Assembly: GCA_902587325.1 (NCBI GenBank)
Contig: CACIKV010000014.1
Span: 1 to 33,408 of the forward strand
Direction of reading: 5' to 3'
Length of the DNA stretch: 33,408 nt
From: an uncultured Bacteroidota bacterium
Lineage (GTDB): Bacteria > Bacteroidota > Bacteroidia > Flavobacteriales > Flavobacteriaceae
The notes below the pieces were generated by a model. That model did no database searches. It saw nothing but the letters and a program-made list of their open reading frames with translations, and was not told where the DNA came from. The translations under genes and the position numbers were made by a program. Position 1 is the stretch's first letter. The number at the start of each line of letters is the position of its first letter. Positions 1 to 8,626 of this stretch are shown here, one piece after another.

Positions 1-25
1 AAAAAGGTAATTTAGCCTAGTGTTG

Positions 26-2104
26 ATGAGAAAAATAGTTCCTGAAATCCTTAGTAAAAAAATATTATCACTTTTCGTTGAAAATAAAAAGAAAACGTAT
101 AATATAAAGCAAATCAGATTTTTTTTACATTACGTTATTGATTTTAAAGTATTAAAAAATATTCTTTATGATTTTGTTAAATATGGACATATTATAAATA
201 CTGGTAATGATAAATTTAAATTTAACCCCAGTCTTAATCTATTAAAAGGAAGAATTGAAAGAAGATTATTAATTGATATTGATACAGGTATAGAATTTAA
301 GCCAAAAAGAAGAGAGTTTAAAGGAGTATTTGATAAAGAAATAGTTTACTATTATATAGATAAAAAAAGTAATGTTAAAATATTTTCTCATACGCCTAGA
401 AATGAAATAAGATATGTGGGTAAGGTAATAGAAGATCATCATCTTTCATATGTAAAAATTCCAAAAAAAGATTTTAAAATTATAATTAATGAAAATCAAT
501 CATATGAAAATGAATTAGTTGTTGTAATTGTAAATGATTGGATTTTTGAGAATCCAGATGGTAAAATAATTAAAACATTAGGGGATGAAAAAGAACATAA
601 CACACAAATTCATGCCATTTTAGAAGAATTTAATTTACCATATGTTTTTCCTAAAAATGTATTAAAAGAAGCTAAAAACATTAAAGTAGAAAATGATAGA
701 AAAAAAAGAGTAGATTATAGAAAGGAGTTAACTTTTACTATTGACCCTGTTGATGCTAAAGACTTTGATGATGCAATATCTTTTAAAATAAAAAAAGGGA
801 ATTTTGAAGTTGGGATACACATAGCAGATGTTTCTCATTACGTTTTAAAGGATTCGATTTTAGATAAAGAGGCTATAAAAAGAGCAACAAGTGTATACCT
901 CTCTGATAGAGTTGTTCCAATGCTTCCAGAAGTTCTTTCTAATGATAAGTGTTCTTTAAACCCTCACGAAGAAAAAAATGTTTTTTCTGTATTTATAACT
1001 TTTGATAGTGCATTTAATATTGTTAAAAAAAGTATTAATAAGAGTATAATTGTATCTGATGAAAGATTTTCTTATCAAGAGGCACAGTTTATAATTGATA
1101 ATGAAACAAATAAAATATCTAAGGAAAAAACTATTTTAAAAGAAGAAAAAGTAGTAAAAAAAGAGATAGTTAAAGCTATAAAAACCCTTAACAAAATTGC
1201 AGAGAATTTGAAAAGAAAAAGAGCGAGTAAAGGATCTATTTTTTTTAATAAAGAAGAAGTAAGGTTTAAAGTAAACAACAACGGAGAGCCTACAGGTTTT
1301 TATGTTAAAAAACAGAAAAAGGCAAATTTTCTCATAGAGGAATTAATGTTATTAGCAAACGTTACTGTAGCTGAAAAAATAATAGAAAGCAAAAAAAGAG
1401 GAGTATTTAGAATACATGACAAGCCAGATGAGAAGAAAATAGCTGAAATAGACTCTTTTATTAAAAAGCTAGGATATAGAATTAATATTTCTAATTCAAA
1501 AGAACCAAATAAAACAATAAACAAACTATTAGAACTAATTGAAGGAAAACCAGAAAAAAATATTATTGATATGATGGTAATTAGAGCTATGAGTAAGGCA
1601 AAGTATAGTTCTAAAAATATTGGACACTTTGGTTTGATGTTCGAAAATTATACGCATTTCACATCTCCAATTAGAAGATACCCCGACCTAATAGTTCACC
1701 GTCTAATTAACGATATAATTAATAAAAAAAATATCACTATAAATGATTTAGAATCTTTGTGTTTGCATTGCAGCACTATGGAAGAAAGAGCAACAAAAGC
1801 AGAAAGAGCATCTATAAAATTAATGCAGGTAAAATATATGTCAGACAAAGTTGGATACAGCTATGATGGTGTTGTTTCAGGAATTAATGAGAGAGGTCTT
1901 TTCGTAGAAATAAAAAATAATAAATGCGAAGGTTTTGTCAGAATGAAAGATATTCCAAATGATTTTTTTGATTTTAACAGAAAAACAAATACTATTATTG
2001 GACAAAACACACTCGAAGAGTACTCTTTGGGAGATGATGTAAGGATTGAGGTCATAAAAACAAATGTCGAAAAAAAACATATTGATTTTAAAATACTTGA
2101 TTAG
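26..2104 (+). CDS. rnr: Ribonuclease R (RNB family 3'-5' exoribonuclease)
   Basis: Processive 3'-5' exoribonuclease that degrades structured RNA, and rRNA and mRNA fragments, in the cytoplasm. The N-terminal part (about residues 1-200) fits the winged-helix and cold-shock OB domains. The RNB catalytic domain follows, with the acidic signature IDPVDAKDFDDA at about residues 239-250, whose aspartates bind the catalytic metal, and the later motif HFTSPIRRYPDL. A C-terminal S1 RNA-binding domain begins near residue 620 (GVVSGINERGLFVEI). At about 692 aa it is shorter than the 813-aa E. coli enzyme but has the full domain order. The frame opens with GTG at 20 and TTG at 23, but ATG at 26 gives the most ordinary N-terminus. 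A LysE-type gene follows on the same strand after 40 bases and is probably co-transcribed. RNase II is less likely because the N-terminal and S1 parts match RNase R. Confidence 0.95.
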   Translation: MRKIVPEILSKKILSLFVENKKKTYNIKQIRFFLHYVIDFKVLKNILYDFVKYGHIINTGNDKFKFNPSLNLLKGRIERRLLIDIDTGIEFKPKRREFKGVFDKEIVYYYIDKKSNVKIFSHTPRNEIRYVGKVIEDHHLSYVKIPKKDFKIIINENQSYENELVVVIVNDWIFENPDGKIIKTLGDEKEHNTQIHAILEEFNLPYVFPKNVLKEAKNIKVENDRKKRVDYRKELTFTIDPVDAKDFDDAISFKIKKGNFEVGIHIADVSHYVLKDSILDKEAIKRATSVYLSDRVVPMLPEVLSNDKCSLNPHEEKNVFSVFITFDSAFNIVKKSINKSIIVSDERFSYQEAQFIIDNETNKISKEKTILKEEKVVKKEIVKAIKTLNKIAENLKRKRASKGSIFFNKEEVRFKVNNNGEPTGFYVKKQKKANFLIEELMLLANVTVAEKIIESKKRGVFRIHDKPDEKKIAEIDSFIKKLGYRINISNSKEPNKTINKLLELIEGKPEKNIIDMMVIRAMSKAKYSSKNIGHFGLMFENYTHFTSPIRRYPDLIVHRLINDIINKKNITINDLESLCLHCSTMEERATKAERASIKLMQVKYMSDKVGYSYDGVVSGINERGLFVEIKNNKCEGFVRMKDIPNDFFDFNRKTNTIIGQNTLEEYSLGDDVRIEVIKTNVEKKHIDFKILD

Positions 2105-2144
2105 AATAAATAAAAGGCTAATTTTAAATAAATGAAAACTAAAA

Positions 2145-2759
2145 ATGACTGATTATATAGACGCAGTAGTATTTGGATTCATTTTGTCTTTTTCTTTTGG
2201 CCCTATTTTTTTTATTCTTTTAGAAACCAGTATTACAAGAGGAATTAAACAAGCACTTTTTATGGATTTTGGGGTCATTATTTCTGACCTTCTTTTTTTT
2301 AGTATAGCATATTTTGGAGCAAGCAAAATAGCTACAGAAGAAAATCAGCCGGCCCTTTTTTTGTTGGCTGGGGTTATACTTTCGGTTTACTCTATAGTAT
2401 CTTTTATTGGTAACGCATCCAAAAAGAAAAAAACAAAAAAAGTAAAAGCCGTAGAGGAATCCAGGCTTTTTAAGTACGCAATAAAAGGATTTTTACTTAA
2501 CATCATTAATGTTTCCTGTTTTATAATTTGGACTGGAGTTATAGTTTGGTTTGGACCAAAGGTTGGAATGAGCCCATTAAAGATATGGACTTTTTTTGTA
2601 GTTGCTGTAGCAACCTACTTGTTGGTAAATGTTTTAAAGTTTATGCTGTCTAGTAGGCTTAAATCCAAGCTTACTGATAAGGTTTTGTTTTATATTCGTC
2701 AGGGCTTGAATATTTTAATATTAATTTTTGGGGTTGTCCTGGTTTTTAAAGGAATATAA
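2145..2759 (+). CDS. LysE/RhtB-family membrane exporter
   Basis: Integral membrane protein of 204 aa with about six hydrophobic segments, the size and topology of LysE-type transporters, which export amino acids or related small molecules. The N-terminal segment has the family-like pattern SFGPIFFILLETSITRG followed by ALFMDFGVIISD. A charged cytoplasmic loop rich in lysine (KKKKTKKVKA) lies near residue 95. The substrate cannot be told from sequence. It follows rnr by 40 bases on the same strand with no promoter box seen between them, so it is probably read from the rnr transcript. A hairpin lies directly after its stop codon. Confidence 0.85.
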   Translation: MTDYIDAVVFGFILSFSFGPIFFILLETSITRGIKQALFMDFGVIISDLLFFSIAYFGASKIATEENQPALFLLAGVILSVYSIVSFIGNASKKKKTKKVKAVEESRLFKYAIKGFLLNIINVSCFIIWTGVIVWFGPKVGMSPLKIWTFFVVAVATYLLVNVLKFMLSSRLKSKLTDKVLFYIRQGLNILILIFGVVLVFKGI

Positions 2760-2785
2760 AAACCCCCATCAAATTAATAGGGGTC
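2757..2785 (-). terminator. Rho-independent terminator for tRNA-Cys
   Basis: A G/C stem, ACCCC (2762-2766) against GGGGT (2780-2784), has an A/T-rich 13-nt loop. Read on the minus strand it is followed at once by a run of five T, the classic intrinsic terminator form, ten bases beyond the 3' end of tRNA-Cys. On the plus strand the T-rich tail is weaker (CTATATTTTG), but it may also stop the rnr-lysE transcript. Confidence 0.6.
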
Positions 2786-2794
2786 TATATTTTG

Positions 2795-2865
2795 AGGCAC
2801 CGAGCGGATTCGAACCGCTGTACAAGCTTTTGCAGAGCTCTGCCTAGCCACTCGGCCACAGTGCC
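2795..2865 (-). tRNA. tRNA-Cys (GCA)
   Basis: On the minus strand the sequence folds as a cloverleaf. The acceptor stem GGCACTG pairs with CGGTGCC (one G-T pair). A D arm with GGCCGAGTGGCTAGGC follows. The anticodon stem is GAGCT/AGCTT with loop CTGCAAA, giving anticodon GCA at 2831-2833. The T arm contains GGTTCGAATCC. The unpaired base after the acceptor stem is U, the discriminator base characteristic of tRNA-Cys. The 3' CCA is not encoded (the next bases read CA), so it must be added after transcription. A promoter box lies 10 nt upstream and a terminator 10 nt downstream, so this is a single-gene transcript. Confidence 0.97.
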
Positions 2866-2875
2866 TTAAGGATTG

Positions 2876-2883
2876 CAAAATTA
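2876..2883 (-). promoter_or_regulatory. TAnnTTTG -7 promoter box of tRNA-Cys
   Basis: TAATTTTG on the minus strand, 10 nt before the 5' base of the tRNA. It matches the Bacteroidota -7 consensus TAnnTTTG exactly. No clear -33 TTG element was seen at the expected distance. Because a tRNA must be transcribed, this copy supports the other boxes called in the window. Confidence 0.65.
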
Positions 2884-2894
2884 TAATAATTTAA

Positions 2895-3257
2895 CTAATA
2901 AGATTGTTTTTTTTCAATTTCTACTTTAACGCTCTCAACATCACCATCAATTGGAGGGTTTATTTTTTTGACAGACACTTTAACTTTTTGGATTTTCTTT
3001 GAGACTTCTATAACACTATCGCAAATTTTTTCACACACTGTTTCTATCAGCTTACAGGGAACTGACATATGGTCTTCAACTATTTTAGTTACTACACAGT
3101 AATCAATAGTTTGATTTAAATCATCACTTCCTTTAAGCTCTTTATTATTCAACAGAACAATAACATCAACCCTGTAGTTTCCACCAATAATGGTTTCTTC
3201 AGGCAAGCAACCATGAAAAGAGTGACAACGAATATTTTCAACAAAAATTTTGTACAT
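2895..3257 (-). CDS. folB: Dihydroneopterin aldolase
   Basis: Folate-pathway enzyme that cleaves 7,8-dihydroneopterin to 6-hydroxymethyl-7,8-dihydropterin and glycolaldehyde. The 120-aa protein starting MYKIFVENI has the family pattern: HSFHGCLPEE with the conserved glutamate, TIDYCVV with the conserved tyrosine, and a C-terminal lysine before NPPIDGD. The length is normal for FolB. The open frame extends 32 codons further upstream, but that extension is lysine/phenylalanine-rich and antisense to the glnS start. ATG at 3257 lies 4 nt after an exact promoter box, so the shorter form is preferred. It is divergent from glnS with 54 bases between starts. Confidence 0.9.
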   Translation of the reverse strand: MYKIFVENIRCHSFHGCLPEETIIGGNYRVDVIVLLNNKELKGSDDLNQTIDYCVVTKIVEDHMSVPCKLIETVCEKICDSVIEVSKKIQKVKVSVKKINPPIDGDVESVKVEIEKKQSY

Positions 3258-3261
3258 ATAG

Positions 3262-3269
3262 CAAATATA
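3262..3269 (-). promoter_or_regulatory. TAnnTTTG -7 box of folB
   Basis: TATATTTG on the minus strand, ending 4 nt before the folB ATG. The transcript would begin at or next to the start codon, so a leaderless mRNA is expected. It lies back to back with the glnS box 27 bases away. Confidence 0.6.
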
Positions 3270-3296
3270 ATTTTTAAACAGCAAGAAGAATTTAAT

Positions 3297-3304
3297 TAAC
3301 TTTG
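3297..3304 (+). promoter_or_regulatory. TAnnTTTG -7 box of glnS
   Basis: TAACTTTG ending 7 nt before the glnS ATG. There is no room for a Shine-Dalgarno sequence between the predicted transcript start and the ATG. Confidence 0.6.
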
Positions 3305-3311
3305 AATTTTT

Positions 3312-4979
3312 ATGAAAAAGTCTAAAAATTTTATTGAACATATTATTGATCAAGATCTTAGAAACGGCTTTGACAAAAAAAAATTAAGGTTTAGGTTTCC
3401 ACCTGAACCTAATGGCTATCTTCACATAGGACATGTAAAAGCCATTGTTCTTAACTTTGAGCTTGCCAAAGAGTACTCTGCTAAAATCAATTTGCGCTTT
3501 GACGATACAAATCCAGAAAAAGAGGAACAAAAATATATTGATGCAATAAAAAAAGATATTAAATGGCTTAATTACAAATGGGATGAAGAGCTTTATGCTT
3601 CCGATTATTTTGACATCCTTCATTCATGGGCTAAAGACTTAATTACCTCTCAAAAAGCATATGTTGATTCACAAAATTCCGATGAAATAGCTTCTCAAAA
3701 AGGAACTCCTACTGAGCCAGGATCTAACAGTCCATATAGAGAGAGATCAGTTGACGAAAATCTTTTAATCTTTGACAAAATGACAAGTGGAGAATATGAT
3801 TCAGGACAACACGTATTAAGAGCAAAAATTGACATGTCCTCTCCAAATATGTTAATGAGAGACCCTGTAATTTATAGGGTTATAAAAAAGTCACATCCTA
3901 GAACTAAAGACAAGTGGGTTGTTTATCCAATGTATGATTGGACACATGGAGAATCAGATTATATTGAGCAAATTTCTCATTCCCTTTGCACTCTTGAGTT
4001 TAAGCCCCATAGGGAACTGTATGATTGGTTTTTAGATCAGGTTGTAGATCAAAATAAAATTAGACCAAAACAAAGAGAGTTTGCTCGCTTAAACCTTAGT
4101 CATACAATTACTTCCAAAAGAAAGTTACTTTATTTGGTTGAAAATAATTTTGTTGACGGCTGGGATGACCCAAGAATGCCGACTATTTCAGGGCTAAGAA
4201 GAAGAGGCTATTCGCCCGATGCTCTAAAAAAGTTTGTTCAAAAAGCAGGGGTTGCAAAGAGAGAGAATATTATAGAAATGTCTTTGCTTGAGTTTTGTGC
4301 AAGAGAAGATTTAAATAAAAAATGTAATCGTTTAATGGTTGTTCAAAATCCAATAAAAATCACTTTAACCAACTATAGCCTCGAAGAAGAAAAGCTAGAT
4401 CTCATAAACAATCCGGAAAATGTAAACGCAGGGTCAAGAAAAGTTTCCTTCTCAAAGCACCTGTATATTGAAAAAGACGATTTTATGGAAAATCCGCCAA
4501 AGAAGTTTTTTAGACTTTCATTAGGCAATGAGGTCAGGTTAAAAGGGGCCTACATAATAAAAGCAAACAATGTAATTAAAAATGATAAAGATGAAGTTGT
4601 TGAGGTAGAATGTACTTATGACCCAAAAAGTAAAAGCGGAAGTGGCTCACCAGAAAGTCAAAGGAAAGTCAAAGGAACTCTACACTGGATATCTCAAAAC
4701 CATTCAGTAAATGTTGAAATTAGAGAATATGAAAGACTGTTTAACGACGCCTCGCCTGGAGATTATGATATGTCTGAATTTAAAAACATAATCAACACCG
4801 AGTCTGTTAAATATCTTAATGGTTATGGAGAAAAAATACTTCAAAAATCATTACCGGGCGAACCCTTTCAGTTTCAAAGAAAAGGGTACTATGTTTCGGA
4901 CCTGAGCTCTACCAAAGACAAATTAATCTTTAACAAAACTGTTGGACTAAGAGATAATTACAAGAAAAAACCTGTCTAA
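3312..4979 (+). CDS. glnS: Glutaminyl-tRNA synthetase
   Basis: Class I aminoacyl-tRNA synthetase that charges tRNA-Gln with glutamine directly. The 555-aa protein is almost the E. coli length (554). The N-terminal PPEPNGYLHIGH carries the HIGH motif at residues 38-41. LRFDDTNPEKEE follows near residue 61 and YPMYDWTHGESDYIEQ near 205. The KMSKS-like loop reads TSKRK at 267-271. DGWDDPRMPT and the C-terminal anticodon-binding beta barrels complete the protein. GlnRS rather than GluRS is shown by the PPEPNG start and the C-terminal barrels. Its stop codon overlaps that of the convergent SPFH gene by 4 bases. Confidence 0.97.
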   Translation: MKKSKNFIEHIIDQDLRNGFDKKKLRFRFPPEPNGYLHIGHVKAIVLNFELAKEYSAKINLRFDDTNPEKEEQKYIDAIKKDIKWLNYKWDEELYASDYFDILHSWAKDLITSQKAYVDSQNSDEIASQKGTPTEPGSNSPYRERSVDENLLIFDKMTSGEYDSGQHVLRAKIDMSSPNMLMRDPVIYRVIKKSHPRTKDKWVVYPMYDWTHGESDYIEQISHSLCTLEFKPHRELYDWFLDQVVDQNKIRPKQREFARLNLSHTITSKRKLLYLVENNFVDGWDDPRMPTISGLRRRGYSPDALKKFVQKAGVAKRENIIEMSLLEFCAREDLNKKCNRLMVVQNPIKITLTNYSLEEEKLDLINNPENVNAGSRKVSFSKHLYIEKDDFMENPPKKFFRLSLGNEVRLKGAYIIKANNVIKNDKDEVVEVECTYDPKSKSGSGSPESQRKVKGTLHWISQNHSVNVEIREYERLFNDASPGDYDMSEFKNIINTESVKYLNGYGEKILQKSLPGEPFQFQRKGYYVSDLSSTKDKLIFNKTVGLRDNYKKKPV

Positions 4980-5917
4980 GCAGACTTCTCTTCATCTTCT
5001 TTTTCTTTTGCAGCTTTTTTCATTTGTTCACCAATCTGATTACTAGCAGTAAATGATGCTACCATGTTGTTCAGCATGTCAGAACCAGATTGAGGAGAAT
5101 TTGGCATTAAAATTAAATTACTATTACTTTCTGAACCAACTGACTGAAGAGTGTCATAATGTTGTGTTACAACAATAAGAGCGGAAGCCTCTTGAGAATT
5201 TATATCAACACCATTTAATACTTTAACTGAATCTTCAAGACCTCTTGCAATTTCTCTCCTTTGGTCTGCAATCCCTTGTCCTTGAAGCCGCTTGCTTTCT
5301 GCTTCTGCCTTAGCCCTTTCTACAATTAAAATTCTTTGAGCATCTCCTTCAAATTGAGCAGCAACTTTTTCTCTTTCAGATGCATTAATTCTATTCATGG
5401 ACTCTTTTACCTGAGCATCAGGATCTATATCAGTAACGAGTGTTTTTATAATATCGAATCCATAATTTTTCATAGCATCATTTAATTCTCCTTTAACCGC
5501 TATGGCAATGTCATCTTTCTTTTCAAAAACATCGTCAAGAATCATTTTTGGAACTTCAGCCCTGACAACATCAAAAACATATGATGTAATCTGGTCTTGA
5601 GGAAAATCAAGCTTGTAAAAAGCATCATAAACCTTGTCTTTAATAACCTTGTACTGAACAGAGACTTTAACTTTTACAAAAACGTCGTCTTTTGTTTTTG
5701 TTTCAACAACAACATCTAGTTGTTGGATTCTCAAACTCAATCTTCCAGCAACGGAATCAATTATAGGAATTTTTATTTGAAGCCCTGAATGTCTAACACT
5801 AGTAAACTTACCAAACCTTTCTACAACTGCTGCCGACTGTTGTTTTACAATAAAAAAAGTTCCGAAGAGTAAAAAAATAAAAATAAAAGCAATGATGGGA
5901 ACAATAAAATAACTCAT
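4976..5917 (-). CDS. SPFH/Band 7 (stomatin-prohibitin) membrane protein
   Basis: Membrane-anchored protein of 313 aa. A single N-terminal membrane segment (about residues 3-23) leads into the SPFH domain: QQSAAVVERFGKF, SGLQIKIPIID, then beta strands ending RVQYKV-like text and DPDAQVKESMNRI. A long helical, charged coiled-coil segment (about residues 175-230, EREKVAAQFEGDAQRILIVERAKAEAE) is typical of stomatin-like oligomers. Family members form ring or cage scaffolds in the membrane and often modulate proteases or lipid domains; the partner here is unknown and no NfeD or protease gene is adjacent. The protein ends in a lysine/glutamate-rich tail. No exact promoter box was seen; TACATTTA, one mismatch, lies 3 nt before the ATG. 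Confidence 0.88.
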   Translation of the reverse strand: MSYFIVPIIAFIFIFLLFGTFFIVKQQSAAVVERFGKFTSVRHSGLQIKIPIIDSVAGRLSLRIQQLDVVVETKTKDDVFVKVKVSVQYKVIKDKVYDAFYKLDFPQDQITSYVFDVVRAEVPKMILDDVFEKKDDIAIAVKGELNDAMKNYGFDIIKTLVTDIDPDAQVKESMNRINASEREKVAAQFEGDAQRILIVERAKAEAESKRLQGQGIADQRREIARGLEDSVKVLNGVDINSQEASALIVVTQHYDTLQSVGSESNSNLILMPNSPQSGSDMLNNMVASFTASNQIGEQMKKAAKEKEDEEKSA

Positions 5918-5996
5918 ATATAAATGTATTTAATGGTATTGTGTTATACCAGGTAATAAAATTATAAATTTTTTAGTAGTTGAACAGTTTTGTTCA

Positions 5997-7493
5997 TTAA
6001 ATTTTTGTTAAAATATCTTGAAGTAATGAAAGTCTTTTGGTTGTTTCGTTTATTCCTAAAAACTTAATAAGATCAAACAGGTCTGGACCTTCTAGCTTTC
6101 CAACCAAAGCAACTCTAATAATAGGCATTGCTTTCCCTGGCTTAATACCGCTGTCAGAAAGTTTACTGAACATTTTGGATTTTAGCTTAGAGATCTCCGT
6201 TTGTTTGTTTTCCATAAAAAAATTGGATATAATAACTAGTATGTTTTCTGTCTTCTCATTAGATATTTTAGAGAGACTTTTTTGATCAATAGTAGGCTTT
6301 TCTATTAAGTAACTAAAAGCTTTTTTTATGTTTGTTATTTTTTCAAGGCGTGGTTTTATCATCCTTGATATTTTTAATGAATCTTCAGTCTTAGTTCCCA
6401 TCTCCTTAGAAATAATTTTTGAAAGATCTTGTTCATCTATCAGCTGAATGTGCTGAAAATTTAGCCATAGTAGTTTTTCAGGATCAAACTTTGCACCCGA
6501 GCTGTTAATATCATTAATTGAGAAATCATTAATCAGCTCTTTAATAGTATAAACTTCTTTTTCATCTGCATTGTTCCATCCTAAAAAAGCCATGTAGTTA
6601 TTTATAGCTTCTGGAAGATACCCTTCTTCATTGAATCCTTTATAAATAGTATTGTTATCCTTCCAGCTGATAGGATAAATAGGAAACCCAAAAGTAACAC
6701 CATCCCTTTTGGATAACTTACCTTTCCCAGTTGGCTTTAGTATTAATGGTAAGTGAGCAAAATGTGGCTTTTCGAAATCTAAAGCTTCATATAATAATAC
6801 ATGTAGCGCAAGTGATGGAAGCCACTCTTCGCCTCGTATAACATGGCTTATCTTCATTAGATGATCATCTACTACATTGGCTAGATGATATGTTGGCATG
6901 CCATCACTTTTGAACAGTATCTTATCGTCGATTTCTTTTGTTGAAACTGAAACTTTACCTCTAATTAAATCCTGGCACTTAACAGTGCTATTTTCTTTTG
7001 TTTTGAAGCGTACAACATAGCTTTTTTCATCAAGTTTTTTTTTCAGCTCTTCTTTACTCAAGTTGAGAGAATTATTTAATTTATTTCTGTTATGAGAGTT
7101 GTATATAAAAGTTTTTCCTTTTAATTCGTGATTCTTTCTGTGTGAGTCTAGCTCTTCTTTTGTGTCAAACGCATAATAAGCTGCACCCTTTTTTATTAGA
7201 ATTTCTATGTATTTAGAATAAATTTTTTTTCTTTCGCTTTGCTTGTATGGTCCGTAAGCCCCTCCTTTCTTTGGAGATTCATCGCATTTTATTCCAGCCC
7301 ATTTTAGAGAATCTTCAATGTGTTTTTCGCTTCCTTTAACAAGTCTAGTTTGGTCGGTATCTTCAATTCTTAAAATAAGACTTCCTTTCATTTTTTTAAC
7401 AATTAAATAATTAAATAATGCAGTTCTCAGACCACCTATATGCAATGGTCCAGTAGGGCTTGGAGCAAACCTTAATCTTATTTTTTTATTCAT
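5997..7493 (-). CDS. gltX: Glutamyl-tRNA synthetase
   Basis: Class I synthetase that charges tRNA-Glu. The 498-aa protein begins with RLRFAPSPTGPLHIGG (HIGG at 18-21), then LRIEDTDQTR at 41-50 and the KMSKS-type loop KLSKRDG at 259-265, followed by an alpha-helical anticodon-binding C-terminus. The length is normal. The start ATG at 7493 lies 9 nt after an exact TAnnTTTG box. It is downstream of alkB on the same strand (44-base gap), but has its own promoter box. With a dedicated GlnRS gene 1 kb away, a discriminating GluRS is expected, though this cannot be verified here. Confidence 0.97.
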   Translation of the reverse strand: MNKKIRLRFAPSPTGPLHIGGLRTALFNYLIVKKMKGSLILRIEDTDQTRLVKGSEKHIEDSLKWAGIKCDESPKKGGAYGPYKQSERKKIYSKYIEILIKKGAAYYAFDTKEELDSHRKNHELKGKTFIYNSHNRNKLNNSLNLSKEELKKKLDEKSYVVRFKTKENSTVKCQDLIRGKVSVSTKEIDDKILFKSDGMPTYHLANVVDDHLMKISHVIRGEEWLPSLALHVLLYEALDFEKPHFAHLPLILKPTGKGKLSKRDGVTFGFPIYPISWKDNNTIYKGFNEEGYLPEAINNYMAFLGWNNADEKEVYTIKELINDFSINDINSSGAKFDPEKLLWLNFQHIQLIDEQDLSKIISKEMGTKTEDSLKISRMIKPRLEKITNIKKAFSYLIEKPTIDQKSLSKISNEKTENILVIISNFFMENKQTEISKLKSKMFSKLSDSGIKPGKAMPIIRVALVGKLEGPDLFDLIKFLGINETTKRLSLLQDILTKI

Positions 7494-7502
7494 ATTTAAT
7501 TA

Positions 7503-7510
7503 CAAAAGTA
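7503..7510 (-). promoter_or_regulatory. TAnnTTTG -7 box of gltX
   Basis: TACTTTTG on the minus strand, ending 9 nt before the gltX ATG. Confidence 0.6.
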
Positions 7511-7537
7511 AGTTCTAGAGTCTAAATTCTAAGTATT

Positions 7538-8581
7538 CTAAATCTTTTTCATTTTTTCTGGCACTAGTGGATTCATAATCGAAAACCATAGCGGCGGTAC
7601 AAAACTCAAAAGGATTGAAGCTGGGTAGCCAAAAGGTAATTGAGGGCTATCATCATGGCAATCTAATAATTGATATTTTTTCGAGGACTTAAAATGATGA
7701 TCACTATGTCTTGTAAGTTCATATAAAACAATTCTTCCAATGCTGTGGTTAGAGTTCCACGAATGAAAAGATTGAACTCTTTCATATCTGCCAGATTCAT
7801 TTTTAAACCTTCTTAACCCATAATGTTCTATGTAGTTAATACATTCTAAAAAAAGAAAAGCTATTGTACCGATAATTATTGCAAAAACCATTATTTTCAG
7901 TGAAAATAAAAGAGCTATACTTAATAAATAAGATGGCTGTATTAAATGATACCAAAACATATCATTTTTAAGTGAAAAAAAACTCCTGTTTTTTAATTTT
8001 AAAAGCTGTTTTTGTTTTTTCCAGGCATCAATGTATTGTTTTGTAACCGAACTTAACCAAAAAGAATATAAAGACTGCTTATATTTAGCAGTTGCCCCAT
8101 CTTCAGATGTAGCAACATTTATGTGGTGACCAAAATTGTGTTCTATATAGAAATGCATGTATAAGCAGGGCATAAAAAGAGCTTTTCCAATAAACTTTTC
8201 GTAATATTTTTTCCTATGACAAAGTTCATGGGCAACATTTATAGCGTTAGTAGCTAGTAATATTCCTGCAGATAGTAAAATACCTATAGTTTCAGCCACT
8301 GAATATTCAATGTTTTCAAGCCTATTAAAAACAACCCACAGTAAAACAAAGACTATTGGAAGATTTATGTACAACATCCAGTCAAAAACTTTGTTTATTT
8401 TTTTGTCACTTATCTGATTTTGATCTAAGTTTCCTTTATTCTGTTTTAAAACACTATCTAGTAGAGGAATTATTACAAATGCATATAAAACAGTTATATA
8501 CGTTCCAACCCCAAAGGACATAAAAGAAGCATATGCAGATAATGGAATTGTATATGCAAATAAATACTTAAAATCTTTCAC
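7538..8581 (-). CDS. alkB: AlkB-type alkane 1-monooxygenase (membrane di-iron hydroxylase)
   Basis: Integral membrane non-heme di-iron enzyme of the fatty-acid-desaturase superfamily, expected to hydroxylate the terminal carbon of medium-chain alkanes or a related alkyl substrate. All AlkB histidine signatures are present (numbering from the GTG): HELCHRK at 118-124, EHNFGHH at 147-153 followed by VATSEDGATAK, NYIEHYGLRR at 249-258, and LTRHSDHH at 289-296. About six hydrophobic helices surround them. The usual HELGH glycine is cysteine here. The frame could open at a TTG at 8638, but that codon is upstream of the promoter box. GTG at 8581, giving VKDFKYLFAYTIPL, lies 4 nt after the box and matches the usual N-terminus. 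No rubredoxin or rubredoxin reductase gene is in the window. Confidence 0.88.
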   Translation of the reverse strand: MKDFKYLFAYTIPLSAYASFMSFGVGTYITVLYAFVIIPLLDSVLKQNKGNLDQNQISDKKINKVFDWMLYINLPIVFVLLWVVFNRLENIEYSVAETIGILLSAGILLATNAINVAHELCHRKKYYEKFIGKALFMPCLYMHFYIEHNFGHHINVATSEDGATAKYKQSLYSFWLSSVTKQYIDAWKKQKQLLKLKNRSFFSLKNDMFWYHLIQPSYLLSIALLFSLKIMVFAIIIGTIAFLFLECINYIEHYGLRRFKNESGRYERVQSFHSWNSNHSIGRIVLYELTRHSDHHFKSSKKYQLLDCHDDSPQLPFGYPASILLSFVPPLWFSIMNPLVPEKMKKI

Positions 8582-8585
8582 ATCG

Positions 8586-8593
8586 CAAATATA
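8586..8593 (-). promoter_or_regulatory. TAnnTTTG -7 box of alkB
   Basis: TATATTTG on the minus strand, ending 4 nt before the GTG start proposed for alkB; the mRNA would be leaderless. Its position decides the start. Confidence 0.55.
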
Positions 8594-8626
8594 TAAATTT
8601 TGATTTTTTCTTTTATGACCTAATAG

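Noticed and set aside
1075-2080. Several minus-strand open frames inside rnr
   Set aside because: Low-complexity Phe/Ser/Leu translations typical of antisense A/T-rich coding DNA, with no promoter box or family pattern.
3258-3353. 32-codon N-terminal extension of folB
   Set aside because: It is antisense to the glnS start, not FolB-like, and lies upstream of the promoter box that ends 4 nt before ATG 3257.
5975-5996. TGAACA/TGTTCA hairpin after gltX as a terminator
   Set aside because: Stem of only 6 A/T-rich pairs with no T-run after it on the minus strand; not enough to call.
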